Assembly: GCA_003454665.1 (NCBI GenBank)
Contig: DMKB01000029.1
Location: 1 to 12,365, forward strand
From: Nitrospiraceae bacterium
Lineage (GTDB): Bacteria > Nitrospirota > UBA9217
DNA length: 12,365 bases
Direction: 5' to 3'
Positions 6,972 through 12,365 of the stretch are shown here, one piece after another. The notes under the pieces were generated by a model. The model had not been told where the DNA came from and made no database searches. It was given only the letters and a program-made list of their open reading frames with translations. A program made the position numbers and the translations under genes. The number at the start of each line of letters is the position of its first letter. Position 1 is the stretch's first letter.

Positions 6972-7410
6972 CTTTTGGTAGTTCTGTCTGCCGGACGCTG
7001 CAGGCATATCGGGGCCGTCCTGAACTGCCATATCTCTCGTTTTTCGCTGCGGGTCGGAAGCGAAGCAGTCCCCTCTTTCACTCGATCGGATAAGCGCTCC
7101 AATCCTGCTGTACATGAAATCCGGTACTACGGCGATCGATGCCGTATTTCGGATCGGTACGGTAATCGTACCGTTGTGCTTGTGCCCTGTTGTGTATGCG
7201 GGGGATTTGCGGTGTTGTGATTTTGGGCGGGCACCACCTGGGGGGAAATTCCGGTCACACGCCGAAATGCTCAAACCGACAAACGATATCAAAATCATGA
7301 CTGCATAAATGGAGTCTTAATAAATAACGGTATGAGATAATCCTTGACAACCAGAGTAGATTTTTATATTCTTCCAGACAAAAAATCTGTGTAAATTCAA
7401 GGAGGGAGAT
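6972..7410. other. Non-coding gap with two adjacent stem-loops and a promoter
   Basis: No supported gene in about 440 bp. Two hairpins lie close together: TACGGC-N7-GCCGTA (7128-7146) and CGGTACG-N5-CGTACCG (7155-7173). CGGTAC at 7122-7127 could also pair with GTACCG at 7168-7173, giving alternative folds. There is no strong T-tract after either stem. They may end the protease transcript or act as a structured leader remnant. The promoter for the following lipoprotein gene is at the right end. Confidence 0.5.
7344..7372 (+). promoter_or_regulatory. Sigma-70 promoter of the 7411 lipoprotein gene
   Basis: TTGACA (7344-7349), 17-bp spacer, TATTCT (7367-7372). TATATT at 7365-7370 is a better -10 match but with a 15-bp spacer. 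Predicted start near 7379, leading straight to AAGGAGGG and the ATG at 7411. Confidence 0.65.
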
Positions 7411-8010
7411 ATGAAAAAGAGCGCATTTATCATTTTGGCGGCAATGGTGCTTGGTGCATGCACGGCAGGCTACAAAGTAAAAGTAGTTGAGGACCAGTTT
7501 TCCGATCCGAACAAGGCCTATATTACCAAAACAATGGACGGTAACTTTATTTCCAGCACGGCAGATCCGTTAAAACTCGTTCCAGCCAGCGAGCTAAATG
7601 CATATGTTATGGTTAATAAACAAACGAACAAGGCAGACCGCGTGGGTTTGCATCTCTACAACGTACGCAGGAATGGAAATAAATGGTTGAATATCCGGGA
7701 AGGCGACGAGATGATAATATTGGCGGATAATAATCGCGTTGTTCTCCGTGCCAGGAATGCCAAGATGGATCATCATGTGTCTTCCAACTCCGTTACCCGC
7801 ACCATTGACACCGATTATTTTGACAGCGCATTTTATTCTATCGAAAAAGAAGATTTTAAAAAAATAGCCTATGCAACGTCGATCAAGATAAAAATTAACG
7901 GCATGAGCGGGATTGAAGAGTATACGAAGCAGATAAACGGCGGTCTGCTGCCGAATTTCAAGAGATTTTATGAGGAAGAGGTAGAAATGAAGCCAAAAGC
8001 GAAAGAATGA
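7411..8010 (+). CDS. Hypothetical lipoprotein (199 aa)
   Basis: Strong AAGGAGGG 4 nt before the ATG. The N-terminus MKKSAFIILAAMVLGAC is a lipoprotein signal with lipobox LGAC (Cys17); Thr at +2 would allow outer-membrane sorting by the enterobacterial rule. The rest is hydrophilic and mixed alpha/beta, with motifs DQFSDPNKAYITKTMDGN (about 28-45), GLHLYNVRRNGNKW, GDEMIILADNNRVVLRAR and a C-terminal helix rich in Glu/Lys ending EEEVEMKPKAKE. I do not recognise a family; the layout resembles periplasmic or cell-envelope proteins of unknown function. Base composition is visibly more AT-rich than the protease and regulator genes. It is preceded by its own promoter and followed by a palindrome rather than a clear terminator. 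Confidence 0.85.
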   Translation: MKKSAFIILAAMVLGACTAGYKVKVVEDQFSDPNKAYITKTMDGNFISSTADPLKLVPASELNAYVMVNKQTNKADRVGLHLYNVRRNGNKWLNIREGDEMIILADNNRVVLRARNAKMDHHVSSNSVTRTIDTDYFDSAFYSIEKEDFKKIAYATSIKIKINGMSGIEEYTKQINGGLLPNFKRFYEEEVEMKPKAKE

Positions 8011-8024
8011 CGAGCCTTATACCT

Positions 8025-8038
8025 CAGGGCCGGCCCTG
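8025..8038. repeat. 14-bp perfect palindrome after the lipoprotein gene
   Basis: CAGGGCCGGCCCTG lies 14 bp after the stop codon at 8010. It is self-complementary over its full length and could form a short, very GC-rich stem. No T-tract follows, so a terminator role is unproven. Confidence 0.5.
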
Positions 8039-8141
8039 CCCGGAAGGGGAGGTGCTGAATGTGCTCTGCTGCTGCGAAAATAGACTGCAAGAAATGAGCA
8101 GCGCATTATTAGTTTCAGCTGTTGTCGCGGCGTAGAGTAAT

Positions 8142-8192
8142 CTGTATCAGGAATTATCAGCATGGATGATTTGCCGATGATTCCTGATGCAG
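8142..8192. repeat. 13-bp inverted repeat upstream of the second lipoprotein gene
   Basis: 8142-8154 pairs with 8180-8192 over 13 positions, with one G-U wobble, around a 25-nt loop; the core is ATCAGGAAT/ATTCCTGAT. It sits 75 bp before the chosen start and could be an operator or a leader hairpin. The loop holds ATGGATGAT, which opens a frame into the lipoprotein but has no ribosome-binding site. Confidence 0.55.
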
Positions 8193-8266
8193 TGAACTGC
8201 TGTTTTGACGGATCTTCCAGGGTGATGTCCCGATGCGAGGATTTGCACTCGGACAGGAAAAAGGCT

Positions 8267-9028
8267 ATGAAAAAATATATTCTTCTTTTGTCTGTTCTTG
8301 TTATGGTGTCAATGCTTTTGTATGGATGTGATCCAAGCTTATTTCAATCTCCTTCCAGTCAGTATCGCCCTTTGTCTCACAAGCCACGACAATATACTGA
8401 GCAAGACATAAAAGCAAAAATTATGCAGTTAGATAAGGAATTTAGCACCTTGGGATTTAAGGGCCTCCATTTGTCCATGACGCACCAACAAGTCAATAAT
8501 CTCGTAAAAGAGACACCATGGAGGTATTATGGGGCTGGGGCATTGAGGACAGATGAACCTCAATTCTATAAGCACGCCTTCCTTCGCGGGGATAGGAGTA
8601 GGATGGGACGGACGTGGGCGAAGATAGGATGTGAAGGCCCGGATGGTAAAGGGAGTTGTTATTGGATTACAAAGCCATATGCTACATTTTATGATGGTAA
8701 AGTTGCAGAAATCGTACTCTCCAGCCCACGTTGGAGCGCTGATAAGATTGATGCTAGGGTTAAAGACTGGGGAAAATTTGCATTGGCTGGCCTGGTGAAG
8801 ATTTACGGTAAACCAACGAAAGTAAATAAAACTTTCGACCAGGCTAATATCTTCTCGTTCAAAGCAGGGTATGATGTTTCACTGTATGAATGGGATAAGA
8901 ATGGAGAGCAAATACTCATCACGATCGGTGAATATGAGGCGGAGTTTTATTGTTCTGTGAAGTTTCGCGATATGGTTGCGTTAAAAAAACTTGCAGCAGA
9001 AAAATCGAAGAGTAAGACCGAATTCTAA
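8267..9028 (+). CDS. Hypothetical lipoprotein with a possible BamE/SmpA-like motif (253 aa)
   Basis: The start is ATG 8267, with AGGAAAAAGG just upstream and an immediate lipoprotein signal MKKYILLLSVLVMVSMLLYGC (cysteine 21); an in-frame ATG at 8162 would bury this signal behind 35 polar residues. Asp follows the cysteine, which in enterobacteria retains lipoproteins in the inner membrane. After a Ser/Pro/Gln linker and helix TEQDIKAKIMQLDKEF, the segment FKGLHLSMTHQQVNNLVKE resembles the 'G..l.Mt..qV..l' motif of BamE/SmpA-type domains. Later come CEGPDGKGSCYW (a possible disulfide), FYDGKVAEIVLSS and KIYGKPTKVN, again like repeated small lipoprotein modules. Function unknown. It is strikingly AT-rich: bases 8401-8460 contain 19 G+C of 60, against 49 of 60 at 5041-5100. 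Confidence 0.86.
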   Translation: MKKYILLLSVLVMVSMLLYGCDPSLFQSPSSQYRPLSHKPRQYTEQDIKAKIMQLDKEFSTLGFKGLHLSMTHQQVNNLVKETPWRYYGAGALRTDEPQFYKHAFLRGDRSRMGRTWAKIGCEGPDGKGSCYWITKPYATFYDGKVAEIVLSSPRWSADKIDARVKDWGKFALAGLVKIYGKPTKVNKTFDQANIFSFKAGYDVSLYEWDKNGEQILITIGEYEAEFYCSVKFRDMVALKKLAAEKSKSKTEF

Positions 9029-9427
9029 ACGAGGGCGCATCTGGGACGAGGGTAAAATTTTATTATGGACGGTGATATTTTGCGATTCTGCTGGTAATAG
9101 TAATAGGCCTGCAGGGAGAATATCTCCCGCGGGATGTTGCGATTGAAACCGTCGAATCCGGTAAAAAAGAGAAGAGCTTAAAATCTTTATTTTCTGATAA
9201 AGGCGCGCTTTAAACATGGCGGTGAGTGTCGGCAATGCCGTTGCTCTCAAGCGCCTCTCCTTTCCCGCAGCATAACACCGTTTCTTTGCATTCTTTCAAA
9301 TTTTCCCGACCTTTTCTCATTTCTGCAAAAATCTTATCCGGCAATAGTACAAAAAAACAGCCCCTTATGCTTTGGCATGGATGATGCAATCTATCCCGGC
9401 AAGAGCGGTTGAAAGGAGGGTACTATC
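9029..9427. other. Non-coding gap with hairpins and a sigma-54 promoter
   Basis: No convincing gene. GGGAGA-ATA-TCTCCC (9114-9128) is a short stem-loop. AGGC(GC)GCTT at 9201-9210 can pair with AAGCGCCT at 9249-9256, enclosing a CGGC-AAT-GCCG hairpin around 9230-9240. None has a proper T-tract. The right end carries the candidate sigma-54 promoter and Shine-Dalgarno of the next gene. Confidence 0.5.
9373..9388 (+). promoter_or_regulatory. Candidate sigma-54 (RpoN) promoter
   Basis: The 16 bases TGGCATGGATGATGCA match the consensus TGGCACRNNNNTTGCW except C6 to T and T12 to A. The GG and GC elements have the correct 10-nt separation. The predicted start is near 9399, followed by AAGGAGGG (9413-9420) and the ATG at 9428. 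No -35/-10 pair of sigma-70 type was seen nearby. Enhancer sites were not identified. Confidence 0.6.
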
Positions 9428-9751
9428 ATGAAGACCTCATTAGCGAAAAAGGCGGCATACATCGGGGCAGGCGCAGGGATGGTTCTGTTTGCGCTGTTCG
9501 GCCTTCTGCCGGGCAGCCTGATCGGCGGCGCCGCCGGGATCAACGTTGCCGGCTGGATATTCGGACTTCCCCTGGAGCCGGGCATCATCTCCCGGGCTGT
9601 AGTGTTCGCTTCCATGCTTGTCGGTGTTCTTGTTTCCGGTGTCGCGATCGTTACGGCTGCTTCGTCGTCCGGCTGGCTCGTGGGCAAGGTGATCGACTCG
9701 GCAGTACAGACGGAAACCTACTCCGGAAAAACGGCATTAGACGCAGAGTAG
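9428..9751 (+). CDS. Small membrane protein, paralogue of the next gene (107 aa)
   Basis: Unknown family. AAGGAGGG lies 7 nt before ATG. Two long hydrophobic regions, about 10-48 (with FGLLPG at 24-29 and GG at 33-34) and about 53-80, flank a short polar loop LPLEPG (EP at 50-51, RA at 56-57). The glycine and alanine richness suggests tightly packed helices. The C-terminus is short and polar. It aligns without gaps to the next gene product over about 90 residues, with 24 identities by hand count, so the pair arose by tandem duplication. It is probably cotranscribed with it from a sigma-54 promoter. Position in the inner membrane is likely; a stress or envelope role is only a guess. Confidence 0.85.
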   Translation: MKTSLAKKAAYIGAGAGMVLFALFGLLPGSLIGGAAGINVAGWIFGLPLEPGIISRAVVFASMLVGVLVSGVAIVTAASSSGWLVGKVIDSAVQTETYSGKTALDAE

Positions 9752-9841
9752 AAGAAATAAAAAAGATGCACGAAAATTATCATCGTCAATCAGTAAAAAT
9801 CAGTGTCAAATAAATATATGACGGATCGAGAGGAGAAAATC

Positions 9842-10153
9842 ATGAAGAACGCGACAATAAAAGCAGGAACAAAGATCGGAGCCACACTCGGCGGGCTGGT
9901 ATTCCTGGTCTTCGGGATCGTTCCGGGATTCTATTTCGGCGGCTACGGAACGCTGATCATGCTCCAGGGCCTTATGGGCGGCACGGTTGAGCCGACGCTC
10001 TTTGTCAGGGCGGCGATGGTTGTCGGAATTGTGGTCGGCATTACCTGCATGGCGGCAGTGAGCATCGTTGTCGGCGGGCTTCTCGGGACCGCACTGGGGT
10101 ACGTGGTATCAGCCCCGGCGGCGCTCAGAGAAAAGAAGGCAGAAGTAGCATAG
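9842..10153 (+). CDS. Small membrane protein, paralogue of the preceding gene (103 aa)
   Basis: The start is ATG 9842 because GAGGAG lies just upstream; an in-frame GTG at 9803 would add 13 polar residues without a good ribosome site. Two hydrophobic regions (about 12-49 and 53-90) carry the same landmarks at the same positions as its paralogue: FGIVPG at 24-29, GG at 33-34, EP at 50-51, RA at 56-57. The C-terminal tail ALREKKAEVA is charged and differs from its partner's acidic tail. The gap to the first paralogue is 90 bp with no promoter seen, so they likely share one transcript that ends at the terminator at 10197. Family and function not recognised. Confidence 0.87.
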   Translation: MKNATIKAGTKIGATLGGLVFLVFGIVPGFYFGGYGTLIMLQGLMGGTVEPTLFVRAAMVVGIVVGITCMAAVSIVVGGLLGTALGYVVSAPAALREKKAEVA

Positions 10154-10158
10154 AATTA

Positions 10159-10185
10159 CAGGAGTCAGGAGTCAGGAGTCAGGAG
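10159..10185. repeat. CAGGAGT tandem repeat, 3.9 copies
   Basis: Three complete 7-bp units (10159-10179) and a final CAGGAG, directly after the stop codon at 10153 and before the terminator. Perfect copies imply recent slippage or selection. Same period as the CAGGGTC pair at 2873. Confidence 0.9.
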
Positions 10186-10196
10186 AAATGCTAGAG

Positions 10197-10225
10197 AAGG
10201 CGGTGAGAAATCACCGCCTTTTTTT
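10197..10225 (+). terminator. Rho-independent terminator of the small membrane protein pair
   Basis: A perfect 10-bp stem AAGGCGGTGA/TCACCGCCTT (10197-10206 with 10211-10220) with a GAAA tetraloop, followed by T residues to 10225. The T-tract overlaps the stop codon of the convergent MFS gene (10224-10226). On the minus strand the same hairpin lacks a good U-tract, so it would stop the exporter transcript only weakly. Confidence 0.93.
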
Positions 10226-11660
10226 ATTCGCGCCCCTTCGTTGCGGACGCTTTTTTTGCCTGTCCGCGGAAAGTGAAAGTGAAAATGCAGACCGCGGCCA
10301 GCACAATGCCGGACAGCAGGAGAAAGAGATTACTGTACGGTCCTGCGGAGCGGGTGGCGGTCAGGGGATTGGCCGGCAAATGTCCCTTTGACAGGTCGAG
10401 CAGTTTGCCGATCAAGGCTGCGCTGAAGGCTCCGGACATGAAAAAGAAGAGATTGTACATTCCCATGCCGATGCCGAGATGCTCTTTCGGGAGGGTAGAA
10501 GAGACGGTGTGGGCGAGAGAAGACTGCAGGAAGGCAAATCCCACATAACAGATTATCAGGTTCAGGGCAATGATCCACGGTGACAGCCCTGCTGTGGTTG
10601 AGAGGAAGAAAAATCCCGAGATGAGCAGGGCCAGGCCCGTGTACACGACGGGTATGCTTCCCTTTTTGTCCACGATCTTCCCGCCGATTGTTCCGAGAAT
10701 CGCGGCGCCCATGGCGCCGGGAAACATGACGAGCCCGATGCGCCCTGTCCCGAGTTCGTTCACCCCCCTGAGCATGAGGGGCGTCATGAACATCATTCCG
10801 AAGATCGTGCTTACCGACAGAAAAGCGATGATGATGGTATTCCGGTAACGATGGTCCCTGAACAGGGCCGGGCTTACGAATGGCGCCGGTTGGCGACGGA
10901 TATGCGCCACGAACCATGCCAGGAAAACGCTGCTGACCGCAAGGAGCCACCAGAGGGAGAGGGTAATGAAGAGGAGGAGCGCTCCGACGGCACCGGCCAG
11001 CAGAAGGGCCCCCAGGATATCGAAACCCCCGTCATGCCTTGCCTGGCCGGGCAGATGCCGCCTGAAAGACGGGATGGTAAAGAGGGTCATGACGGAGAGA
11101 ATAAACAGATACCGCCAGTGAAAGGTCCCGGTGATAAACCCGCCGAGTACCGGACCGATTCCTCCGCCAAAGGCCACGGTGGACGCAATGATGCCCAGGA
11201 CCCTGCCCCGAATTTCAGCGGGGAAATACCGTGTAGCGATGAGCATGGCGAGGGCCGGAATGGCGCCGCTGCCGGCGGCCTGCACCACTCGCGCTGCGAT
11301 CAGCATGGGGTACCATTGTGACAGGAAGCCGATCAGGGAGCCTGCGCTGAACAGCACCAGCCCGATGGTTATCAGGTTTCTTACGGAATAGGCGTCGGCA
11401 AGCCTGCCGTAGGTGACCGAGCCGATGGCGAAGATGATGATGTACCCGCTGACCACCCAGCTCACCTGGGAGGGGAGGAGGCTGAACTGCTTCGCAATGT
11501 CCGGAAGCGAAACGTTGAACATGGTTCCGTTCAGGACAGAGAAGAAGATGATGGTCGACAGCAGGAGCGTGAGTTTCCGTTGAGCGGCGGGATCGGTTAT
11601 GGTCTGCAGTTTAGTATTATTATCAATAGTGTTTTCCAATGCACCACCGGGACAAGCCAT
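10224..11660 (-). CDS. MFS drug exporter, DHA2-like (14-TM type)
   Basis: Proton-driven exporter of the major facilitator superfamily, 478 residues, the size of 14-helix DHA2 proteins such as TetA(K/L)-type and EmrB-type pumps. The conserved N-terminal motif FNVSLPDIAKQF (48-59) is followed by SWVVSGYII in helix 2, motif A GRLADAYSVRN (85-95), a motif B-like RVVQAAGSGAIPA (124-136), motif C GGGIGPVLGG (165-174) and HWRYLFIL (181-188). Many further hydrophobic helices follow, and a basic C-terminus (QAKKASATKGRE). The start at ATG 11660 has no clear ribosome site; a TTG a few codons in, preceded by GGTGG, is an alternative. Substrate cannot be told. It is monocistronic, divergent from the AbrB-type gene and convergent with the small membrane proteins. 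Confidence 0.92.
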   Translation of the reverse strand: MACPGGALENTIDNNTKLQTITDPAAQRKLTLLLSTIIFFSVLNGTMFNVSLPDIAKQFSLLPSQVSWVVSGYIIIFAIGSVTYGRLADAYSVRNLITIGLVLFSAGSLIGFLSQWYPMLIAARVVQAAGSGAIPALAMLIATRYFPAEIRGRVLGIIASTVAFGGGIGPVLGGFITGTFHWRYLFILSVMTLFTIPSFRRHLPGQARHDGGFDILGALLLAGAVGALLLFITLSLWWLLAVSSVFLAWFVAHIRRQPAPFVSPALFRDHRYRNTIIIAFLSVSTIFGMMFMTPLMLRGVNELGTGRIGLVMFPGAMGAAILGTIGGKIVDKKGSIPVVYTGLALLISGFFFLSTTAGLSPWIIALNLIICYVGFAFLQSSLAHTVSSTLPKEHLGIGMGMYNLFFFMSGAFSAALIGKLLDLSKGHLPANPLTATRSAGPYSNLFLLLSGIVLAAVCIFTFTFRGQAKKASATKGRE

Positions 11661-11685
11661 ACACGGCTCGCGCTTTAATCACGGC

Positions 11686-11691
11686 ATTATA
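11686..11691 (-). promoter_or_regulatory. -10 element for the MFS gene (weak evidence)
   Basis: On the minus strand a perfect TATAAT lies 25 bp before the ATG, in an AT-rich stretch, giving a leader near 19 nt. No good -35 is found at normal spacing. A short dyad ACATA-N4-TATGT lies just upstream (about 11714-11727) and could be an operator. Confidence 0.35.
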
Positions 11692-11739
11692 ATACAAAGC
11701 ATATTTTTTTGATACATAAACGTATGTTATCAAATATTC

Positions 11740-11892
11740 CAGGGCAGGAAGAACGAGCGGGTGAGGCTGCAAGAGCTGGTTAGGGACGTATTCTCGCCTG
11801 TTCCTGCGATTTTGCCTGCAGGGTTTTTCCCCATGTATTTGTGTCCTCAATTGTCCTGTCAACGTGATGGTATCGTTACCACGCATTTTTTT
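11740..11892 (+). ncRNA. Candidate small structured RNA between divergent genes
   Basis: No gene is seen here, yet a terminator-like hairpin with seven T residues ends at 11892, just before the next promoter. Upstream, GCAGGAA (11744-11750) pairs with TTCCTGC (11801-11807) and CGAG (11754-11757) with CTCG (11793-11796), giving a two-part stem. A possible weak promoter, TTGATA (11709-11714) with AATATT (11733-11738), would start transcription near 11745. Expression is not shown; this is an inference from structure and position. Confidence 0.3.
11864..11892 (+). terminator. Orphan terminator-like hairpin
   Basis: GTG(A)TGGTA (11864-11872) pairs with TACCACGC (11877-11884) around TCGT: eight pairs, one G-U, one bulged A, followed by TTTTTTT from 11886. 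There is no plus-strand coding gene directly before it, so it may insulate the following promoter or end a small RNA. Confidence 0.5.
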
Positions 11893-11894
11893 GC

Positions 11895-11922
11895 TTGACA
11901 ATGTCCCGGGTCCGTGTATAAT
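11895..11922 (+). promoter_or_regulatory. Perfect-consensus sigma-70 promoter of the AbrB-type gene
   Basis: TTGACA (11895-11900), 16-bp spacer containing CCCGGG, TATAAT (11917-11922). Both hexamers are exact. The predicted start is near 11929, inside the direct repeats, so such a strong promoter is probably kept under repression. Confidence 0.85.
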
Positions 11923-11948
11923 TTCAGTATATTCAGAAAATTCAGAAA
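11922..11948 (+). repeat. Three 9-bp direct repeats at the transcription start, likely operator
   Basis: TTTCAGTAT, ATTCAGAAA, ATTCAGAAA follow each other without gap from the last base of the -10 element. All contain TTCAG at the same place, close to one DNA helical turn apart (9 bp). A regulator bound here would block initiation or escape. Confidence 0.7.
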
Positions 11949-11978
11949 TATATGATTTTGCATAAAAAGGGGATCGGC

Positions 11979-12260
11979 ATGGCCAAAAAGGCGAAAAGCG
12001 CTTCATGCGGTGTATCGACAGTTCAGGGCGCAGGCTGCTGCCGGGTAGAATCGGTCGTCAGTGTTGATGAACGGGGCCAGTTGGTGCTCCCGAAGGAGGT
12101 CCGCGAGAGAGCCGGCATCCGGGCAGGCGACAAGCTGGCCGTGGTGAGCCTGGAAAAAGATGGAAGTGTGTGTTGCCTGACGTTGATGCGGGTCGAGGCG
12201 CTCACGGGAATGGTAAAAGATATCCTCGGGCCCGTGATGCAGGAAGTCATGGGAAAGTGA
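11979..12260 (+). CDS. AbrB/SpoVT-type regulator with cysteine pairs (HgcC-like)
   Basis: 93 residues from ATG 11979, chosen because AAGGGG precedes it; an ATG at 11952 would add nine residues. The swapped-hairpin AbrB/MazE DNA-binding domain is plain: VESVVSVDERGQLVLPKEVRERAGIRAGDKLAVV (residues 23-56). Before it lie Cys10 and the pair Cys20-Cys21, after it the pair Cys65-Cys66 in SVCCLTL, then a C-terminal helix ILGPVMQEVMG. The cysteines suggest binding of a metal or metalloid. Proteins of this form are labelled 'HgcAB-associated protein HgcC' in databases and, from memory, are also found beside arsenite methyltransferase genes. No hgcA or hgcB is visible here. The gene has a strong promoter with direct repeats that it may itself bind. 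It lies 82 bp before the next gene. Confidence 0.88.
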   Translation: MAKKAKSASCGVSTVQGAGCCRVESVVSVDERGQLVLPKEVRERAGIRAGDKLAVVSLEKDGSVCCLTLMRVEALTGMVKDILGPVMQEVMGK

Positions 12261-12274
12261 CGGTGCATTGAGGC

Positions 12275-12305
12275 GGTGCGGGGGACGCTTCCATCCTTCC
12301 GCACC
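12275..12305 (+). promoter_or_regulatory. Intercistronic stem-loop after the AbrB-type gene
   Basis: GGTGCGG (12275-12281) pairs with CCGCACC (12299-12305), extendable by G-U pairs inward. GGTGC at 12262-12266 can compete for the same GCACC. No T-tract follows, so transcription probably continues into the next gene; a processing or stability role is possible. Confidence 0.45.
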
Positions 12306-12342
12306 ATTGAATTTTAGCATGATGGATTGAGAGGAGGGTACC

Positions 12343-12365
12343 ATGATTATGAAAGATATCAAGAC
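12343..12365 (+). CDS. Start of a gene cut by the window end (possibly arsenite methyltransferase)
   Basis: An ATG with a strong GAGGAGGG Shine-Dalgarno 4 nt upstream opens a frame reading MIMKDIK before the window ends. Seven codons cannot identify it. The neighbourhood of a cysteine-bearing AbrB-type regulator and an N-terminus of the 'MkdIk' kind fit an ArsM-family arsenite S-adenosylmethionine methyltransferase; this is a guess from context. Probably cotranscribed with the upstream gene. Confidence 0.55.

Noticed and set aside
7114..7308. 64-codon frame in the gap before the 7411 lipoprotein, with a hydrophobic N-terminal stretch
   Set aside because: No Shine-Dalgarno sequence, and the start overlaps the two hairpins; not convincing as a secreted peptide.
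8162..8266. Upstream in-frame ATG as start of the second lipoprotein
   Set aside because: It adds 35 polar residues before a clear lipoprotein signal and has no ribosome site; ATG 8267 is preceded by one.
10851..11321. Open frame on the plus strand inside the MFS gene
   Set aside because: Low-complexity shadow opposite clear transporter helices.
11901..11916. CCCGGG within the spacer of the AbrB-gene promoter as a MerR-type operator
   Set aside because: MerR promoters have long 19-20 bp spacers; here the spacer is 16 bp and the dyad is only 6 bp.
11623..12006. 127-codon minus-strand frame covering the divergent region
   Set aside because: It crosses the consensus promoter and repeats and overlaps the start of the AbrB-type gene; no ribosome site or motif.
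1..12365. CRISPR arrays, tRNA/rRNA genes, insertion sequences, integrases
   Set aside because: No repeat-spacer pattern, cloverleaf-like sequence, or transposase/integrase motif was seen on either strand.

Overview
The window looks like a chromosomal segment from a Gram-negative, probably anaerobic bacterium of the Desulfobacterota/Nitrospirota type. Reasons: three lipoproteins with Sec/SPII signals, a near-consensus sigma-54 promoter, an MnmA/ThiI-like thiolase fused to an NFACT-R-like domain, a cysteine-bearing AbrB-type regulator of the HgcC kind, and short intergenic tandem repeats of a style I associate with those lineages. The lineage is an inference. No tRNA, rRNA, CRISPR, transposase or integrase gene was seen.

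Layout. 1-684: 3' part of a primary-type sigma-70 factor ending at a strong UUCG-loop terminator. 708-3896 (minus): a likely four-gene operon, in transcription order a PP-loop tRNA-thiolation-like protein, an APH-fold phosphotransferase, a CysC-like P-loop kinase overlapping it by 4 bp, and a small unknown protein. 3897-4447: non-coding, with the promoter of the next operon. 4448-6971 (plus): a kexin-like S8 serine protease lipoprotein that lacks its own propeptide, followed by a secreted protein whose C-terminal half resembles an S8/I9 propeptide. 7411-9028: two AT-rich genes for unknown lipoproteins. 9428-10153: two paralogous small membrane proteins behind a candidate sigma-54 promoter, ending at a GAAA-loop terminator. 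10224-11660 (minus): a DHA2-type MFS exporter. 11661-11978: a structured non-coding stretch with an orphan terminator. 11979 to the end: an AbrB-domain cysteine-containing regulator behind a perfect-consensus sigma-70 promoter with three 9-bp direct repeats, then the start of another gene, possibly an arsenite methyltransferase.

The most interesting system is the protease pair. The protease has FN3, S8 catalytic and P domains, with no inhibitor-type prodomain between the lipidated cysteine and the catalytic domain. The next gene supplies a stand-alone prodomain-like protein. This is the architecture of Aeromonas sobria ASP and its external chaperone ORF2, here on a lipid-anchored protease and with an extra N-terminal region on the chaperone. 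A dibasic RKR site just before the prodomain suggests the protease may process its partner. A 6-bp hairpin with the protease stop codon in its loop may set the ratio of the two products. Secondary points of interest are the sigma-54 paralogue pair, the repeat-bearing promoter of the AbrB-type gene, a candidate small RNA upstream of it, and the coupled kinase genes in the thiolation operon.
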